From CBDCWQ01 sp965223435 (GTDB taxonomy: Bacteria; Myxococcota; Kuafuiibacteriia; Kuafuiibacteriales; Kuafuiibacteriaceae): a stretch of DNA of 64,000 nucleotides. The notes below the pieces were generated by a model. That model was not told the DNA's origin and did not search any database. It was given only the letters and a program-made list of their open reading frames with translations. Location: contig CBDCWQ010000004.1 of the NCBI GenBank assembly GCA_965223435.1, positions 1 through 64,000 of the forward strand, written 5' to 3'. The stretch's first letter is position 1. Each line of letters starts with the position of its first letter. Positions 34,050 to 43,581 of the stretch are shown piece by piece. A program made the position numbers and the translations under genes.

Positions 34050-37000
34050 TTGAGACCGCATACTTGCGCCGAGGATGTCAGATTTCGGAACCCTGGCACA
34101 TCGTTTGCAGCACACGAAAAAGTGCATACAACTGTATTCGAATGCTTCCCGAGCGGTGTTCCCCAACCAACACAACGAAGACGGATCTGGCACTGTGACC
34201 GGATCCGTTCGCTTCGGCGCTTCGCTTGGGTGGGAGGTGTCCTCTTTCCATGCGTGGTTTTTGCTCAAGAGGGCGAAGAGGCAAAAACGCAGCTTACTCC
34301 CGCTCAAACCCAGCCTCGAATAGGTGCCCGGGTGGGTGCGTTCGGTGCGTCCTTGGACGGGATCGAATTTAAGGTCCCAGGTTTTCATGGTTTGGAGCCG
34401 AAGCTTGCGCTCTCGTACCAATTGAACGGCCCCAATGACATTGTGGGCGTGGGTTGGCAGCTATTGGGTTTCTCGACCATCTCGCGCCAGCAAAAGACCA
34501 CCGGAGCGCCCCAGTTTGATGAGACCGATACCTTCGTCTTGGACGGGGAGGAGCTGGTGGCTTCTACGGTTTTGGGGGGCACGCACGCCACCCGAAACCA
34601 GCGATACCTGCGCATCGAAAGAGAACGTGGCCGCTGGAGGATTTGGGACAAAGATGGCCGACGGATGTTGTTCAAGTCCCTGGATGCAGAGGGCTTTCGG
34701 TTTGGCTTGACCGAGGTTCGAGATGCAGCGGGCCGCACGGTGGAGTATCATTGGGGTTGCGATTCGACGACCCGCGATCCAGAACATTGCTATCCCGAGG
34801 CGGTTACCTATCGTGGCGTACTCGCTGACTTGGAGTACGAGCCGAGGCCCGATGTCATCAGCTACGCAACCGGTGGGTGGCTTGGCCATATCCGCCGTCG
34901 CTTGAAGGCGATTCGGGTGTCCCGAGGGGGAAATCGAATCCGGCGGTATGTGTTGAGCTATCATGAAAGTGCCACGACCGGTCGGTCGGTCTTGGAGACA
35001 ATTCAAGAATTTGGCAAAAGCGACCAGGCATTTCACCCGGCCATTCGGTACGAATTGCAGTCTCCGACCAAAGGTTTGTCCGAACCTTACACTTCGACGT
35101 ACTATCCTTTGGGGCAGTACAGTCCGAACGCCTGGAACCAGCTCTTTGTTGGCGACTTCAACGGCGATGGTCACAGCGACCTCCTGTATCATCGCGAAGG
35201 TGGATTTTTCGTGCGCTCCGGCCAACGGGCGGGGCCCATATCCGGTGAGTTGCATCGCGCGACGGGGCGCGCAACCGGTGTTAAATCCGCACGCAAATCA
35301 AGCTGCGAGCCCCCTCGACCCACCAAGTGCAGGGATGCACTCGACGTATATTGTGCCGACACCCAGACAGACCCAAAAAACTGCGGAAGTTGTGGAAGGG
35401 ACTGCAAGGGCCCTTTTTCCTCCAGTGGAAAGTACTGTGTGCTGGGGGAATGCTCCTGGTGCAAGAACCCCGGAGAGACGCGTTGCGACGTTATTGGAAA
35501 AGGCGACTACTGCGCAGATCTACGGACCGACCCAAGAAACTGCGGACGGTGCCGAAGGGACTGCAAAAACCCGACTTCTTTCAAGGGTAACTACTGTATT
35601 GATGGTCAATGCTCTCACTGCCGTGACGCTTCCCAAACGCGGTGTACTCCCATCGGAGGCGACGACTACTGCACCGATCTTTTGACCGATCCGAGAAACT
35701 GCGGACGCTGCGGGAAGGATTGCAAGAACCCAACCGCATTTCAAGGCAACTACTGTATCGAAGGTCAGTGTTCGCACTGTCCAGACGCCTCCCTGACCAG
35801 GTGTGCTCCAGTCGGCGTCAGCGACTACTGCGCGGATCTTTCGTCGGACCCCAGAAACTGTGGACGGTGCGGACGAGATTGCAAAAATCCAACCGCGTTC
35901 CAAGGCAACTATTGCATTGAAGGTGAATGCTCACGTTGCCCAAACGCCGAGGAGAGTTGGTGCGAGGTGTTCGGCAGAGGTCAATACTGTGCGGCGCTTG
36001 ATTCGGACGAAGATAACTGCGGCCGCTGTGGCCGGTCTTGCCCCGGTGGGAGTCAATGCAGTCAAGGCGAATGCGTGGACGCTGAGGGTTCACCGATCAT
36101 CGAAAAGCCGTCAGATCTTTTTGGATGGAGATCTTTTTGGACGGCTGATGCCAACCGAGATGGCAAAGATGACATCATCTATGTGGGATCTGACCGCGGT
36201 GAGCCAGTCCGATTGGTGACGCTGATCAGTACCGGTGAAGGATTCCAAGATCCGCTCTATAGCGCGCTCCCAACGGATGGGACCCGATCCCGGAACTACG
36301 AGTACGCGACCTGGTTGGCCGATTTCACGGGGGATGGTGCGCCTGATCTTGTGTATGTAGACGACAATCTCCAGCACTATCGCATCATGCGCGGCGATGG
36401 GAACGGAGGTTTTTTGACGCCCACTGTTTGGGGGCAGTGGTCGGATGTGGCGGGCGATCGATGGGAGGGTCTATGGCCTGGCGACTTCGACGGGGATGGC
36501 CGCATGGATCTTCTTTTCTTGGATGCTACGCCTGCTCACGCCTTGTGGATTTTGCGTTCCACAAAGAGTGGCGCCGAAAAGCATCTTTGGGCCTCTTTGC
36601 CTCGCAGCCCTGTATTCTCTGGTGGACGTTATTGGGCCTGGGCAGAGGACTTCAACGCGGATGGAAAGACCGATCTTCTGGTTTTAGATCAACCCACAAC
36701 CAATGGGGGTCCGGGTACCCTTCGGTGGAAGATTTACGCAAGCAGCGGCGTGAGCGGAGTTCAAGTCTCTTCGAATGCGTATCAGGAGGTCCGAAACACC
36801 AACGCCGTTCGGGTCCAGGATTTCACAGGCGATGGCCGGGCCGATATCATGTACGTGCGCTTTGCGGTCGGAGGCCAGACCTGTCACGCCAACTGCCCCA
36901 GCCAAAATTATATGCTGATGGAAAGCAACGGGACTGGCTTTAAGCCGCCCAAGGTTTGGGCAGAGTACACCCCAGTGCGGAACTGGGCTTCGATTCGGGT

Positions 37001-40000
37001 TGCTGACTTCAGTGGCGACGGTCTCGTGGACCTCTTATGGGTCGATCAAAATTTGAGAAACTACCATCTGCAAATCAATCAAACGAACCGAGATCTTTAT
37101 CGGTCGTCCAGCAACGGCTACGGCGCTCAGGTCAAATTTGACTACGAGCCTTCTTCTACCTGGCGCAACCGAAACAGTCCGTCAGTTTTTGTGACCCTGT
37201 CCTCTGTCCAGATCTGGGATGGTCGAACGCTTAAGGAAGATGGGCAGCCCCAGTGGTCGGTGACCGAGTACCGGTATGGAGGATCGGCGTACGACCACAA
37301 AGAACGACGTTCGCTCGGGTTTCACTACGTGAAGACCACCGAGCCATGCATAGAGGGTGAGACAGCTTGCCCCTACACCGAGACCTGGTATCGACAATCC
37401 CGGGCGTCTGCTGGGGCGGTGGAACAACAGAGATCGTGTGATGGCGAAGGACGCATGTTCACTGCTTTGGTCAACGAGTACCACGAAGTGAACGAAAGCC
37501 CACCGTACGCGTCTTTCGTGACAGGAATATGGGCGGCAGACTATGAGGGCGAGGCCCGTTGTGACGCCGAGAGGCTTCCTCAAGACCTCGGGAAACGTCG
37601 ATTCATCGATCGATGCAAACGGCGTGAAGGGAGGGCCTGTGTGGCCCACCACTATGACATCTATGGGAACCTGCGTCGACAGTTCGATCATGGTGCCGTG
37701 ACCCGATCCAAAGACGAGCACCGCGTAGATGTACAATTCTTCGTGAACGAGGAAGCGTATATCGTGGGTTTGCCCGCTGTCCAGATCGTATCGAGTGATA
37801 CCGAAGGCCAGACGATGCTCAGCGAGAGGCGATGGCGCTACGACGGGAACACGAGTTTCCGACAAATGCCCGTGAAGGGTCTGACAACCGCCGAGCTTGA
37901 ATGGGTGGATTCCGAAAAGGCCTACACAATGACTTCACGTACGTACAATCCACGAACGCACAATCTGGAGGAAGAAACGGGCCCCATGGGAGCACGTACT
38001 TGGTATACCTACGACCCAGAGTACGAACACTACGTGGAAGGGATTCGAAATGAGCTTGGTCATATGATCGCGCAAAAATGGGACTATGGGTGCGAAACGG
38101 TCAAGTCGAGAACCGATGTCAATGGGCAGGCGACGACAACCATCTATGATAAACTGTGTCGGCCCACCATCGTGCGCCGGCCTCTGAGAGCCTGGCAACA
38201 TACCCACTATTGCAGCCCCGAGACCGGCGATCCCAACTCGTGTTCAAATGCAAGCAAACGTCATATACGCGTCGAACGGACTGGTCCGGGCCGTGCTGAT
38301 GGCACGAGCATGACGCTGTTTGAGTCGTCGTTTCTCGATGGTCTGGGGCGAACCTGGAAGACCGAGGAAAGTGGCCCCAGCGCCTCGGCCCAAGTCATGA
38401 CTGAGCGACGTTTTGACGCTCGGGGCAACGTCAGTCTGAAGTTGGGCCCCTACTATCGACACGAATCGCCAAAACTAGGCGTGCAGGTTCATACGCAGTA
38501 CGACGCCAGAAACCGCCGTCGAGAGGTCCGCTGGCGCTCGGGGGCCCGCCGAAAATGGGTATACTCTCTGGGCGGCAAGAAGAAGGCTCTGACGCGTATT
38601 GAGGCCTGGGATGAAGAAGATCATCGAACCCTCAACTTCGAAGATCTGCAGGGTCGGCTTGTGGCTCGGTATGTCCAAGAAGAGGATGGGGCGTTCGTGG
38701 CGGAGTTGGCGGTTGACTACAACGCGCTGGGCCATATCTCTCGAGTTCTACAGGACCCTTCCGGTCAAAGAGTCGCGTGGACCTACGAGCCTGACTCTTT
38801 GGGAAGACTGGTCAATACGAGTGATCCTGGCCGGGGACCGACCAGCTACCGCTACGATGCAGCAGATCATCTCCGCTTCGAGACCCGGCCTGGAGTCGAC
38901 CCCAAAGACCCCGCGTCGAAGAGCACCACTGCATTTTACTACGACGTCCTGGGTCGGCTGGAGGTCACCGAGTCTGCCATTGAGAGCACTAAGGATGCAC
39001 CGGAGTACGAACCCATCAAAGTACGGTATTTTTACGATGGGGAAGAGCCCGATGGCTCAACGCCACCCAGCGTTCGGTTCGCGAAGGGCCGCCTTACGCT
39101 TGTGTTGGATGAGTCTGGATTTAGCCGGTGGCAGTACGATGCGGAAGGCCGGGTCACGCGGCATGAGAAGGACATTGAGGGCGCTTCTTATGTGTTCCGA
39201 TGGGGCTATTCGCCGGAAGGAAGTCTCAGATGGCGAAGTTTTCCCAATCAAGAAAAGTTGGGGGACGCAAGCCAACCGTGGGGCTACGACGCTGCCGGTC
39301 GGCTGTCTAGGATTCCGGGCGTGGTGCGTCGTATACAATACACCGCGGACGGTCGTGTCCGGCGTCGAGAGAACGCGAACAAGACCAAGACAGAATATCA
39401 ATACAACCAAGACCGGGGATGGTTGAACCGAATCCTGACCACCGGGCCCGAGGGCCGAATACTCCAAAACATCAGCTATGGTCGCTACGAAGATGGGAAT
39501 GTGAGAAACAGCGAGGGCTGGATCTACGCCTATGATGCGCAGCACCGTTTCCGGACCGCGAGGCGCAAACCTCACTCCAAGCTGAACCCGGCCGACGCCG
39601 CACCGAAGGTTTATGAGTACAATCGCTTGGGAAACATAGTGGCTTCTCCGGCCGGCACCTATGCTTACACCGGCAAAAAGCCGCACGCTGTGACCAAAGT
39701 CGGCGCCCATCATTTCCGGTACAATCAGGCTGGCGATCTCATCGAGCGAGACAGCCTGAGGCTCCGATACAATGCCCAGCATCGGTTGGTAGGCCTGAGT
39801 CAAAAGACCGAAGACCCAGATTCTCACCGGTACCTCTATGACTATCGGGGTGAACGCGTCAAAAAGGCAGTGGATGAAAAGATGGTGACATACCCAAGTC
39901 TAGACTATGAGGATCACGGAATACAAAACACCCTCTATGTGCGAGTGGGCTCGGAGTGGGTGGCCAAACGGACTCAACGATTGGAGCCTGGCAAAGCGCG

Positions 40001-41048
40001 GAAGGTTGAGAATCAATGGATACATACCGATGCTCGCGGCTCGGTACGCCACGTATCCGATCGCAAGGGCCACTCGATACGCAGTCTAGACTATTTGCCA
40101 TACGGTGATAGGGTTGGCAGTGGCAAAAAACTTTCGCCAACACAGATCTTGGAGAGCCATGATTTCGTGGGAGAGAGAAAAGACAAGGAGACTGGGTTCC
40201 TCTACTTGCACGCGCGTTACTACGATCCGCTCATCGGTCGCTTCATTTCGCCCGATCCGTCGCACCCGCTGCGGTCCGGCGTGGGCCTCAACCCCTACGC
40301 CTACGCAGCCAATAACCCGATCGGCCGTGTTGATCGCAACGGTTACAACTCAAAAAAGACTGATGAGTCTGAGGAACAGAGCGAACATTATGGCAAGGAT
40401 CCCGCCATTCGCGGTCTTCATCGCGAGCTTGGTCAACTGTCTCAAAATGTTTATCAAGCGACTGGTGCGCCCAAAGGCTGGGACCGAGTTCAGAGCTTCG
40501 CAGATCCAAGCAGCGGCTTTTTTGCCGCGCTGTACCGGCGAGAGCGAGGCAACCTTTACGTTTTGGCTTTTCGAGGAACCAACGACATCAAACTCGACGG
40601 AGTCACCGATGTGGCTCAGGGGCTCGGGTTACGCACCTCGCAGTATCAATCTGCAGTGCAGCTGGCAAAGATGGCCCAGAATTTTGCTGAGCGAAAACAA
40701 GGAATACTGCGACTAACCGGGCACTCCCTCGGAGGTGGACTCGCTAGCACGGCCGCTCTGGTGCACGACCAGGACGCGGTCGTGTTCAACCCGGCGGGCG
40801 TCCATGGCGACACCTTGAATCGATACGGCGCCTCCTTAGAAAGATCGGACGTTCTGATCACGAACTACATCGTGGAGGGAGAGGTCCTCAATACTGCACA
40901 GGATTACCTCCCCTACCTGAGGCATATCGTTCCGTCTTCGGTTGGCAGGCGCACGTATGTAGATCGCGGCCCCCGCCTCCCCATCAGCTTATCTGGGCAT
41001 GGCAGTCAAGCTTATATCGATTCACCCCGTACGGAGGTAGAGAAATGA
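34050..41048 (+). CDS. TcB/TcC-like RHS toxin with Cys-rich insert and lipase-like C-terminus
   Basis: The frame has 2,332 codons, but the signal peptide (WVGGVLFPCVVFAQ) lies at residues 60-73, so the real start is probably later. Order: SpvB-like region (about 95-350), FG-GAP calcium loop (GDFNGDGHSDLL, about 370), five tandem Cys-rich units (about 420-680, 'YCxDLxTDPRNCGRCG'), more FG-GAP repeats (about 690-1000) and a TcdB-middle-like segment ('GYGAQVKFDYEPSS'). YD repeats (about 1200-2020) and an RHS core ('YDPLIGRFISPDPSHPL', 'NPYAYAANNP') follow. The last about 220 residues hold 'YVLAFRGTND' and GHSLGGG (Ser 2226), a class-3-lipase/esterase pattern. This is a fused B-C component of an ABC-type toxin with a lipolytic effector domain as cargo. 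The next ORF overlaps by ATGA. Confidence 0.88.
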   Translation: MRPHTCAEDVRFRNPGTSFAAHEKVHTTVFECFPSGVPQPTQRRRIWHCDRIRSLRRFAWVGGVLFPCVVFAQEGEEAKTQLTPAQTQPRIGARVGAFGASLDGIEFKVPGFHGLEPKLALSYQLNGPNDIVGVGWQLLGFSTISRQQKTTGAPQFDETDTFVLDGEELVASTVLGGTHATRNQRYLRIERERGRWRIWDKDGRRMLFKSLDAEGFRFGLTEVRDAAGRTVEYHWGCDSTTRDPEHCYPEAVTYRGVLADLEYEPRPDVISYATGGWLGHIRRRLKAIRVSRGGNRIRRYVLSYHESATTGRSVLETIQEFGKSDQAFHPAIRYELQSPTKGLSEPYTSTYYPLGQYSPNAWNQLFVGDFNGDGHSDLLYHREGGFFVRSGQRAGPISGELHRATGRATGVKSARKSSCEPPRPTKCRDALDVYCADTQTDPKNCGSCGRDCKGPFSSSGKYCVLGECSWCKNPGETRCDVIGKGDYCADLRTDPRNCGRCRRDCKNPTSFKGNYCIDGQCSHCRDASQTRCTPIGGDDYCTDLLTDPRNCGRCGKDCKNPTAFQGNYCIEGQCSHCPDASLTRCAPVGVSDYCADLSSDPRNCGRCGRDCKNPTAFQGNYCIEGECSRCPNAEESWCEVFGRGQYCAALDSDEDNCGRCGRSCPGGSQCSQGECVDAEGSPIIEKPSDLFGWRSFWTADANRDGKDDIIYVGSDRGEPVRLVTLISTGEGFQDPLYSALPTDGTRSRNYEYATWLADFTGDGAPDLVYVDDNLQHYRIMRGDGNGGFLTPTVWGQWSDVAGDRWEGLWPGDFDGDGRMDLLFLDATPAHALWILRSTKSGAEKHLWASLPRSPVFSGGRYWAWAEDFNADGKTDLLVLDQPTTNGGPGTLRWKIYASSGVSGVQVSSNAYQEVRNTNAVRVQDFTGDGRADIMYVRFAVGGQTCHANCPSQNYMLMESNGTGFKPPKVWAEYTPVRNWASIRVADFSGDGLVDLLWVDQNLRNYHLQINQTNRDLYRSSSNGYGAQVKFDYEPSSTWRNRNSPSVFVTLSSVQIWDGRTLKEDGQPQWSVTEYRYGGSAYDHKERRSLGFHYVKTTEPCIEGETACPYTETWYRQSRASAGAVEQQRSCDGEGRMFTALVNEYHEVNESPPYASFVTGIWAADYEGEARCDAERLPQDLGKRRFIDRCKRREGRACVAHHYDIYGNLRRQFDHGAVTRSKDEHRVDVQFFVNEEAYIVGLPAVQIVSSDTEGQTMLSERRWRYDGNTSFRQMPVKGLTTAELEWVDSEKAYTMTSRTYNPRTHNLEEETGPMGARTWYTYDPEYEHYVEGIRNELGHMIAQKWDYGCETVKSRTDVNGQATTTIYDKLCRPTIVRRPLRAWQHTHYCSPETGDPNSCSNASKRHIRVERTGPGRADGTSMTLFESSFLDGLGRTWKTEESGPSASAQVMTERRFDARGNVSLKLGPYYRHESPKLGVQVHTQYDARNRRREVRWRSGARRKWVYSLGGKKKALTRIEAWDEEDHRTLNFEDLQGRLVARYVQEEDGAFVAELAVDYNALGHISRVLQDPSGQRVAWTYEPDSLGRLVNTSDPGRGPTSYRYDAADHLRFETRPGVDPKDPASKSTTAFYYDVLGRLEVTESAIESTKDAPEYEPIKVRYFYDGEEPDGSTPPSVRFAKGRLTLVLDESGFSRWQYDAEGRVTRHEKDIEGASYVFRWGYSPEGSLRWRSFPNQEKLGDASQPWGYDAAGRLSRIPGVVRRIQYTADGRVRRRENANKTKTEYQYNQDRGWLNRILTTGPEGRILQNISYGRYEDGNVRNSEGWIYAYDAQHRFRTARRKPHSKLNPADAAPKVYEYNRLGNIVASPAGTYAYTGKKPHAVTKVGAHHFRYNQAGDLIERDSLRLRYNAQHRLVGLSQKTEDPDSHRYLYDYRGERVKKAVDEKMVTYPSLDYEDHGIQNTLYVRVGSEWVAKRTQRLEPGKARKVENQWIHTDARGSVRHVSDRKGHSIRSLDYLPYGDRVGSGKKLSPTQILESHDFVGERKDKETGFLYLHARYYDPLIGRFISPDPSHPLRSGVGLNPYAYAANNPIGRVDRNGYNSKKTDESEEQSEHYGKDPAIRGLHRELGQLSQNVYQATGAPKGWDRVQSFADPSSGFFAALYRRERGNLYVLAFRGTNDIKLDGVTDVAQGLGLRTSQYQSAVQLAKMAQNFAERKQGILRLTGHSLGGGLASTAALVHDQDAVVFNPAGVHGDTLNRYGASLERSDVLITNYIVEGEVLNTAQDYLPYLRHIVPSSVGRRTYVDRGPRLPISLSGHGSQAYIDSPRTEVEK

Positions 41049-41308
41049 CATCGACTAGGATCACAAAACCAAAAAACCGAGACCGCACCTATCGTGGATT
41101 GCTTGTTCTCGCCCCTATCGGGCTTGTCATTTTTGCGCTTCGGTGCGGTGGGGGAGAGCCAGACACGCCTACGTCTTCTTCCAGCAGTACCGCCAAAGAT
41201 CTAGGATACATTCCGGCTGCGGCCTTAGACAGAGCACTGCGGCCAGCCGCCGGCGCGTTCGCGTCCAGTCCGATCTCCCCACCGGCTTTTCCTACGCCCC
41301 GGTATTAA
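41045..41308 (+). CDS. Small membrane or lipoprotein ORF coupled to the RHS-lipase gene
   Basis: This 87-residue protein has one hydrophobic segment (GLLVLAPIGLVIFALRCGGG) and a Ser/Ala/Pro-rich tail. The Cys after the segment could be a lipidation site, but an Arg at -1 is unusual. The ATGA overlap with the RHS gene implies coupled expression. Immunity proteins of lipase effectors are often small periplasmic lipoproteins, so immunity is possible. Yet the tail is very short and low-complexity, so it may also be a truncated remnant. Confidence 0.5.
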   Translation: MTSTRITKPKNRDRTYRGLLVLAPIGLVIFALRCGGGEPDTPTSSSSSTAKDLGYIPAAALDRALRPAAGAFASSPISPPAFPTPRY

Positions 41309-41387
41309 GGTTCGGCGCTCGAGCAGCACATCCATGTTGGGGATGGGCTCGACGTTTGTGGTGGCGTGGGAGCCTATTCCCTGACTC

Positions 41388-41606
41388 CTAGGTTGTTGTG
41401 CCTGGGGCCTGCCGCTCTTCAGCCCAGGACTTACGATGCCGAGCGGCCCCAAGGTGGGCATCCCAACAGTCCACTGTGCAAAAGACAAGACCGGTCCGCT
41501 TGCGATTGCAAGTGGAAACGTTGCACACAAAATAGGTTTGCTTAAACGCAATCGCTTTTTTGCAAATCGAGCACTTCTTCCAGCGAGAGGGGTCAGAGTC
41601 AGTCAT
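41388..41606 (-). CDS. Small Cys-rich zinc-binding protein
   Basis: This 72-residue protein has three Cys pairs or clusters (CSICKK, CNVSTCNRKRTGLVFC, DCWDAHLGAARHR). Spacing and a final His suggest two interleaved zinc sites, reminiscent of MYND/HIT-type fingers. I recall very similar small proteins in Myxococcota genomes, conserved especially around 'CNRKRTGLVFC' and 'CWDAHLPGA'. Function is unknown; protein-protein binding is typical of such fingers. It stands alone, convergent with the RHS-coupled ORF. Confidence 0.7.
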   Translation of the reverse strand: MTDSDPSRWKKCSICKKAIAFKQTYFVCNVSTCNRKRTGLVFCTVDCWDAHLGAARHRKSWAEERQAPGTTT

Positions 41607-41761
41607 TGTCCCAGTCTACCGCAGCTTACGGCGTTCTGTCTCCCCAGCGGCCCAGATTAGAGACGAAACTGGCTCTCTCTATTTCTGCGGGTCAGCCAAA
41701 ACGGCGCTGTTAACGAATCTTTATGCGAAATGCGTGCGGCCGGCACCGAGAGGTTCTTCTT

Positions 41762-42173
41762 GAGTCCGGAGAGATTACGCGTGAACACTTGCGCTCCACC
41801 CAAAGAAAACGGAGCGTTCTTCGGTTTTTGACTTGAGCGACCAAGCCGAGCGAACCACGGATCTCGGCGCGGAAATTTTATCATGACACACCCGAGAATC
41901 CGCTTGCGCTGGGTGTGGTTCGTTTTGAAACGGCCAGGGTACGGCTTCAGATGGGGCCCGATCTTTTGACGGAACTACGCAGCGTAAAAGAACGTGGCCT
42001 TGAGCACCACGTCCGATCGCGCCTTACGCTTGGACCGCCCCATCGAGCGGCTCGTGGATGAAGGCGAAGCGTTGGAGCATCTGGTGCTCGCCTGTCGGGT
42101 ACACCAGACAGGGGCCGTTTCCCCTGTTGGCGACACTTGTTTTCATAAGTGGCTGAAACCACGCGTGTTTTAG
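41762..42173 (+). pseudogene. Decayed protein-coding gene with at least two frameshifts
   Basis: Coding-like sequence continues through three plus-strand frames: 'RSSVFDLSDQAERTTDLGAE' (about 41813-41880), 'HDTPENPLALGVVRFETARV' to 'HHVRSRLTL' (about 41882-42028), and 'DRPIERLVDEGEALEHLVLA' to a TAG at 42171-42173. Removing single bases near the joins gives one smooth protein of about 135 residues. I do not recognise it. The 5' part is unclear and may extend to about 41700. The rest of the 41607-42273 gap holds only the ribosome site of the next gene. Confidence 0.5.
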
Positions 42174-42273
42174 AATCTCTTTCGGAGCGGTACGACGATT
42201 GCGACGTCGTCTGGCTATGATCTTGGCCAAAGACGACAGCGTCCGCCGCCTAAAGCACTCGAGGAGAATGCAC

Positions 42274-42972
42274 ATGAAGTACACTGTTAACATCTTTCGC
42301 GCTGAAAGCGACCCCGCACTCGCCAAGAGCCTCATAGGTCAGTACCGCAGCTTGTTGGCACAAATGGGCGTTTCTCATGTCATGTCGCTTGACATTCCGC
42401 CCGACAGCCCCAACCTGTATTTCGCTGCTGCGCGGACCAGTGATGGAAACCATATCGGGGCGATGGGAGCATACATCTGCTCTCCAGCAGGAGGAGACCT
42501 CGAAAACGCATTTTGTAAGATGGCACCGGGCATCACCGAACGATTTCGTGCGCAAGCCCACGAAGGTCTTGCAAACCTTTGTCTTGGCTTTGTCGATCCT
42601 AGACATCGAAACAACGGCCTTTACGCCCACATTATTCGAGTGGTCGTGGCTATGCTTCCCACGATGGGAATACGATATATCACCGCCGCTGGGGCCACCA
42701 AAGGCATTCGGTATTACGGAAGATTCGGTATGCTCATGGACGAATCGGTCGGCGATAACGGAAAATTCATGTATCCTCCTGGTATCTGTTCAAACCTAGG
42801 TTGGGCAGACCTTTTGAATCCTCCCATGTCCACCGCCGATGAACAGTTCGTGATCCAAGAAATGAGACAGACACTTTGTGCCCGACAGCCCGATAGACCC
42901 CGACCCAGGCGGCACACATCAGCCCTCAACCGCCGGGCGCAAGACCTGTCATTCACCGCACGCCTATCCTAA
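42274..42972 (+). CDS. GNAT-like acyltransferase, unusual member
   Basis: The ATG at 42274 is chosen because GAGGAG (42261-42266) lies seven bases upstream. The product is 232 residues. The pattern 'LCLGFVDPRHRNNGLYAHII' followed by 'LPTMGIRYITAAGATKGIRYYGRFGM' matches the central and C-terminal strands of GNAT or FeeM-type N-acyltransferases, where the RxxGL-like loop binds the CoA or ACP pantetheine. The N-terminal substrate half ('LGVSHVMSLDIPPDSPN'-like region) is not familiar. The last about 40 residues are basic and low-complexity. It is likely cytosolic, and the substrate is unknown. It stands alone between the zinc-finger gene and the second RHS gene. Confidence 0.6.
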   Translation: MKYTVNIFRAESDPALAKSLIGQYRSLLAQMGVSHVMSLDIPPDSPNLYFAAARTSDGNHIGAMGAYICSPAGGDLENAFCKMAPGITERFRAQAHEGLANLCLGFVDPRHRNNGLYAHIIRVVVAMLPTMGIRYITAAGATKGIRYYGRFGMLMDESVGDNGKFMYPPGICSNLGWADLLNPPMSTADEQFVIQEMRQTLCARQPDRPRPRRHTSALNRRAQDLSFTARLS

Positions 42973-43581
42973 CCTCTTCCGAGTGTAGCGCTAGGGGACG
43001 TGGTGACGGTTCTTGCATGCGGAGCCCTTTTGCTAGTCGTCTTGCCGTTTGAAATCATCGATATTGTCTCCAGACGAACTTGAGGAGCTGATGGGAATTT
43101 GAGTCAAGTTCCTTGGCCGTGGGGCGCCAATGCAAGAATCGGAGTGTTTGATGCATTCGCCCTTACGGAATGTGTAGGTCGGATGGCCGGCGAATGGGTT
43201 GGTTGGCGCAGGAAGGTCTTTCGTTTGGGTTCAAGTCGGTGCAGTGAGGAACTGTCTGGTGGCCACGTATCGCGAACGGCAAACGATGACGTTCGAACAC
43301 GACCTTACGGTCGATGGCGCATTGCACCAGCAATCACGATAGCGTTTTGATGACGTGTTTGTTCATGTTCTCGTTGGCTAACACAGACAAGTGTTGTCCA
43401 CAGGAGACATAGTACTTGGTGCGTGAGGTGTTGATGCGAACGGTTTTCTCGCTGGTATCCAAATTGCACAATGCACGTCCGAAATAACGAGTTTTCATGA
43501 CCGCCAACTCAACGACCTACTTTTGAGTCGTTCCCGTGATCGTGGTCTCAAAAACCATCTGCCCAAAAAGGGGGAGCTTTC
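42973..43581. other. Gap with one possible 54-residue minus-strand ORF
   Basis: About 610 bases. A clean minus-strand frame at 43498-43334 (ATG to TGA) encodes 54 residues starting MKTRYFGRALCNLDTSEKTV and ending in HVIKTLS. Its composition is protein-like, but there is no ribosome site and no recognised family, so it may be a relic. The plus-strand part before it shows nothing. GGGGGAG (43570-43576) is the ribosome site of the following RHS gene. Confidence 0.3.

Noticed and set aside
35390..36085. Repeated motifs considered as non-coding tandem repeats.
   Set aside because: They are in-frame Cys-rich protein units with diverged DNA.
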